Of a DNA stretch of 21,958 bases, positions 21,062-21,958 are shown one piece after another. The stretch comes from a virus. Each line of letters begins with the position of its first letter. Positions within the stretch are counted from its first letter, which is position 1. Below the pieces are notes generated by a model, which was not told the DNA's origin, made no database searches, and worked only from the letters and a program-made list of their open reading frames with translations. Where the stretch lies: positions 1 to 21,958 of IMG/VR virus record IMGVR_UViG_3300030520_000116; one strand, written 5' to 3'. A program made the position numbers and the translations under genes.

Positions 21062-21481
21062 TCAGTGCGCTGAGCCAACGAAATCGAAACCACCGACCGC
21101 TAGCTTTTCGAGAAAATCGGCCACGGACGCGGCCAGTTCCCGACGCTCATGAAGCAGGTACACCGGCAGATTCGCGTTATTCGGGCACCACATGACGAAA
21201 TCCGAGTCGATCAATAAGTCGCCAAAAACAGCATATATTTTATCATCCATCTTCGATTCCAGAGATTTTTCCTGAACTATTCTGTCAATAGACCATAAAG
21301 AAATCTGACTTTTCTGGTCACATCCTTCAAATCCATTGAATGTCGAATACAGATCCAAAATATACTTGTCCACTTTCCCCTCACCGACGCTGGCAAGCCT
21401 CGTCAGTTCGGCCTGACTGGCTGGAGGTGATAGCTTCGTCTCCCGCGCCAAGAGCGCCGTTTGTACTTGCAGTGCTTCCAT
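21062..21481 (-). CDS. SUKH/SMI1-KNR4-like immunity protein
   Basis: A 139-residue protein starting one base after the stop of the upstream toxin-like gene, with GGAG from that gene's end as ribosome site. The pattern ILDLYSTFNGFEG, then ISLWSIDRI, then VFGDLLIDSDFVMW and ELAASVADFLEKL follows the order of conserved segments in SMI1/KNR4 (SUKH) proteins, which neutralise polymorphic toxins by binding them. Local GC is low: 21 of 60 bases at 21241-21300 by hand count, against well over 60 percent in the phage genes. That suggests recent arrival. The family match is by eye, and the immunity role follows mainly from the paired arrangement. Confidence 0.6.
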   Translation of the reverse strand: MEALQVQTALLARETKLSPPASQAELTRLASVGEGKVDKYILDLYSTFNGFEGCDQKSQISLWSIDRIVQEKSLESKMDDKIYAVFGDLLIDSDFVMWCPNNANLPVYLLHERRELAASVADFLEKLAVGGFDFVGSAH

Positions 21482-21482
21482 C

Positions 21483-21958
21483 TCAGCGTCTCCGCATTTG
21501 ATCCAGAATAGTTTGAATAGCTTGCCGTCGCAGGGCTTGGGTTCCGATCTTGTCGATTCCTCGCTCGATGGCTTGCTGAGCGATCTGTTGGTAACTCTGC
21601 AGAGTTTGTATTGTTACCTCGGGTGGAAGATCCACGGAACCCTGGGCGGCCCGATCCAACAGACTTTGGGCCCCCGCTGGGCCTTGGCCAAACAGCTCCC
21701 GTAGGCCCGCTCTTTCGGCGAGCGAAAGTATGGGCGCGCTATCGACCGCCACCGGAGCCAGCAAACTCGCCGCCCTGACAGCCAACGGAGTGGCAACCGA
21801 CACCGCCGCCCCGATAACCGCCTCTTTGCCCGTCATCGTCCCGTAAGTGGTCGGGCTCATGCCGTCGTAGTAGGGCACCGGTGTGTTCCAAAAGCTGTAC
21901 CCGTCGCTCTTGCCGGCGGCTCCATCCGGACTCCATCGCCCATCCTGGTCACGTGCCT
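21483..21958 (-). CDS. C-terminus of large toxin-like protein, enters from right edge
   Basis: The frame is open from the right edge to the stop at 21483, giving 158 residues. It first reads RDQDGRWSPDGAAGKSDGYS and VPYYDGMSPTTYG, then a hydrophobic Ala/Val segment (AVIGAAVSVATPLAVRAASL), then a helical end (TIQTLQSYQQIAQQAIERGI and ALRRQAIQTILDQMRRR). This layout, a hydrophobic linker before a small terminal domain and an immunity-like gene one base later, is that of polymorphic toxins such as Rhs or contact-dependent systems. A GTG inside the frame (21878) could be mistaken for a start, but the coding pattern continues upstream. The toxic activity cannot be named from what is visible. It could also be the tail of another large secreted or phage protein. 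Confidence 0.6.
   Translation of the reverse strand, partial: ARDQDGRWSPDGAAGKSDGYSFWNTPVPYYDGMSPTTYGTMTGKEAVIGAAVSVATPLAVRAASLLAPVAVDSAPILSLAERAGLRELFGQGPAGAQSLLDRAAQGSVDLPPEVTIQTLQSYQQIAQQAIERGIDKIGTQALRRQAIQTILDQMRRR

Overview
The window is a GC-rich, tightly packed block of structural genes from a tailed phage, almost all on the minus strand. A short accessory stretch lies at its right end. The best guess for the host is an alphaproteobacterium. The tail-tip genes run DUF2460, DUF2163, NlpC/P60 peptidase, J-like hub, which is the order of the Rhodobacter capsulatus gene transfer agent (GTA) and its prophage relatives. Codon third positions are strongly G/C. No rRNA or tRNA gene and no CRISPR array was seen.

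Layout in the direction of transcription, right to left: prohead protease of XkdF type (18961-18182), major capsid protein (18109-16634), head-tail connector (16577-16029), HK97 gp10-like protein (16032-15610), DUF3168 tail terminator (15613-15182), tail tube (15160-14423), two overlapping small tail-assembly genes (14417-14094 and 14097-13861), a very short tape measure (13848-12805) and DUF2460 (12808-12215). A membrane-bound M48 metallopeptidase (12138-10663) then interrupts the tail-tip block. DUF2163 (10470-9568), NlpC/P60 (9539-9102) and a 1825-residue hub/receptor-binding protein (9102-3625) follow. After these come a small tail-fibre chaperone (3628-3200), a tail fibre with a G2-type C-terminal domain (3203-528), and a small membrane/coiled-coil protein (323-24) that may begin a lysis module running off the left edge. 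Most neighbouring genes overlap by ATGA or GTGA and are probably translationally coupled.

The intergenic RNA structure is unusual. Three GC-rich hairpins followed by U-tracts sit directly before the ribosome binding sites of the protease, capsid and connector genes. Several more hairpins, including three perfect tandem 24-bp units, separate the tail fibre from the next gene. This looks like stepwise attenuation or antitermination control of the structural operon, but that is an inference.

Upstream of the protease there is no portal or terminase in the window. In their place are a small four-helix membrane protein, a frameshifted remnant that reads like the C-terminus of an IS66-family transposase, and a plus-strand AAA_14/DUF4143 ATPase whose start codon lies at the end of a 43-bp near-perfect palindrome. 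Beyond it is a toxin-immunity style pair: the C-terminus of a large protein that enters from the right edge, followed one base later by an AT-rich SUKH/SMI1-like immunity gene. No integrase, repressor, terminase or portal is visible, so the element could be a larger prophage that continues to the right, a decaying prophage, or a domesticated GTA-like particle. The sequence alone does not decide.
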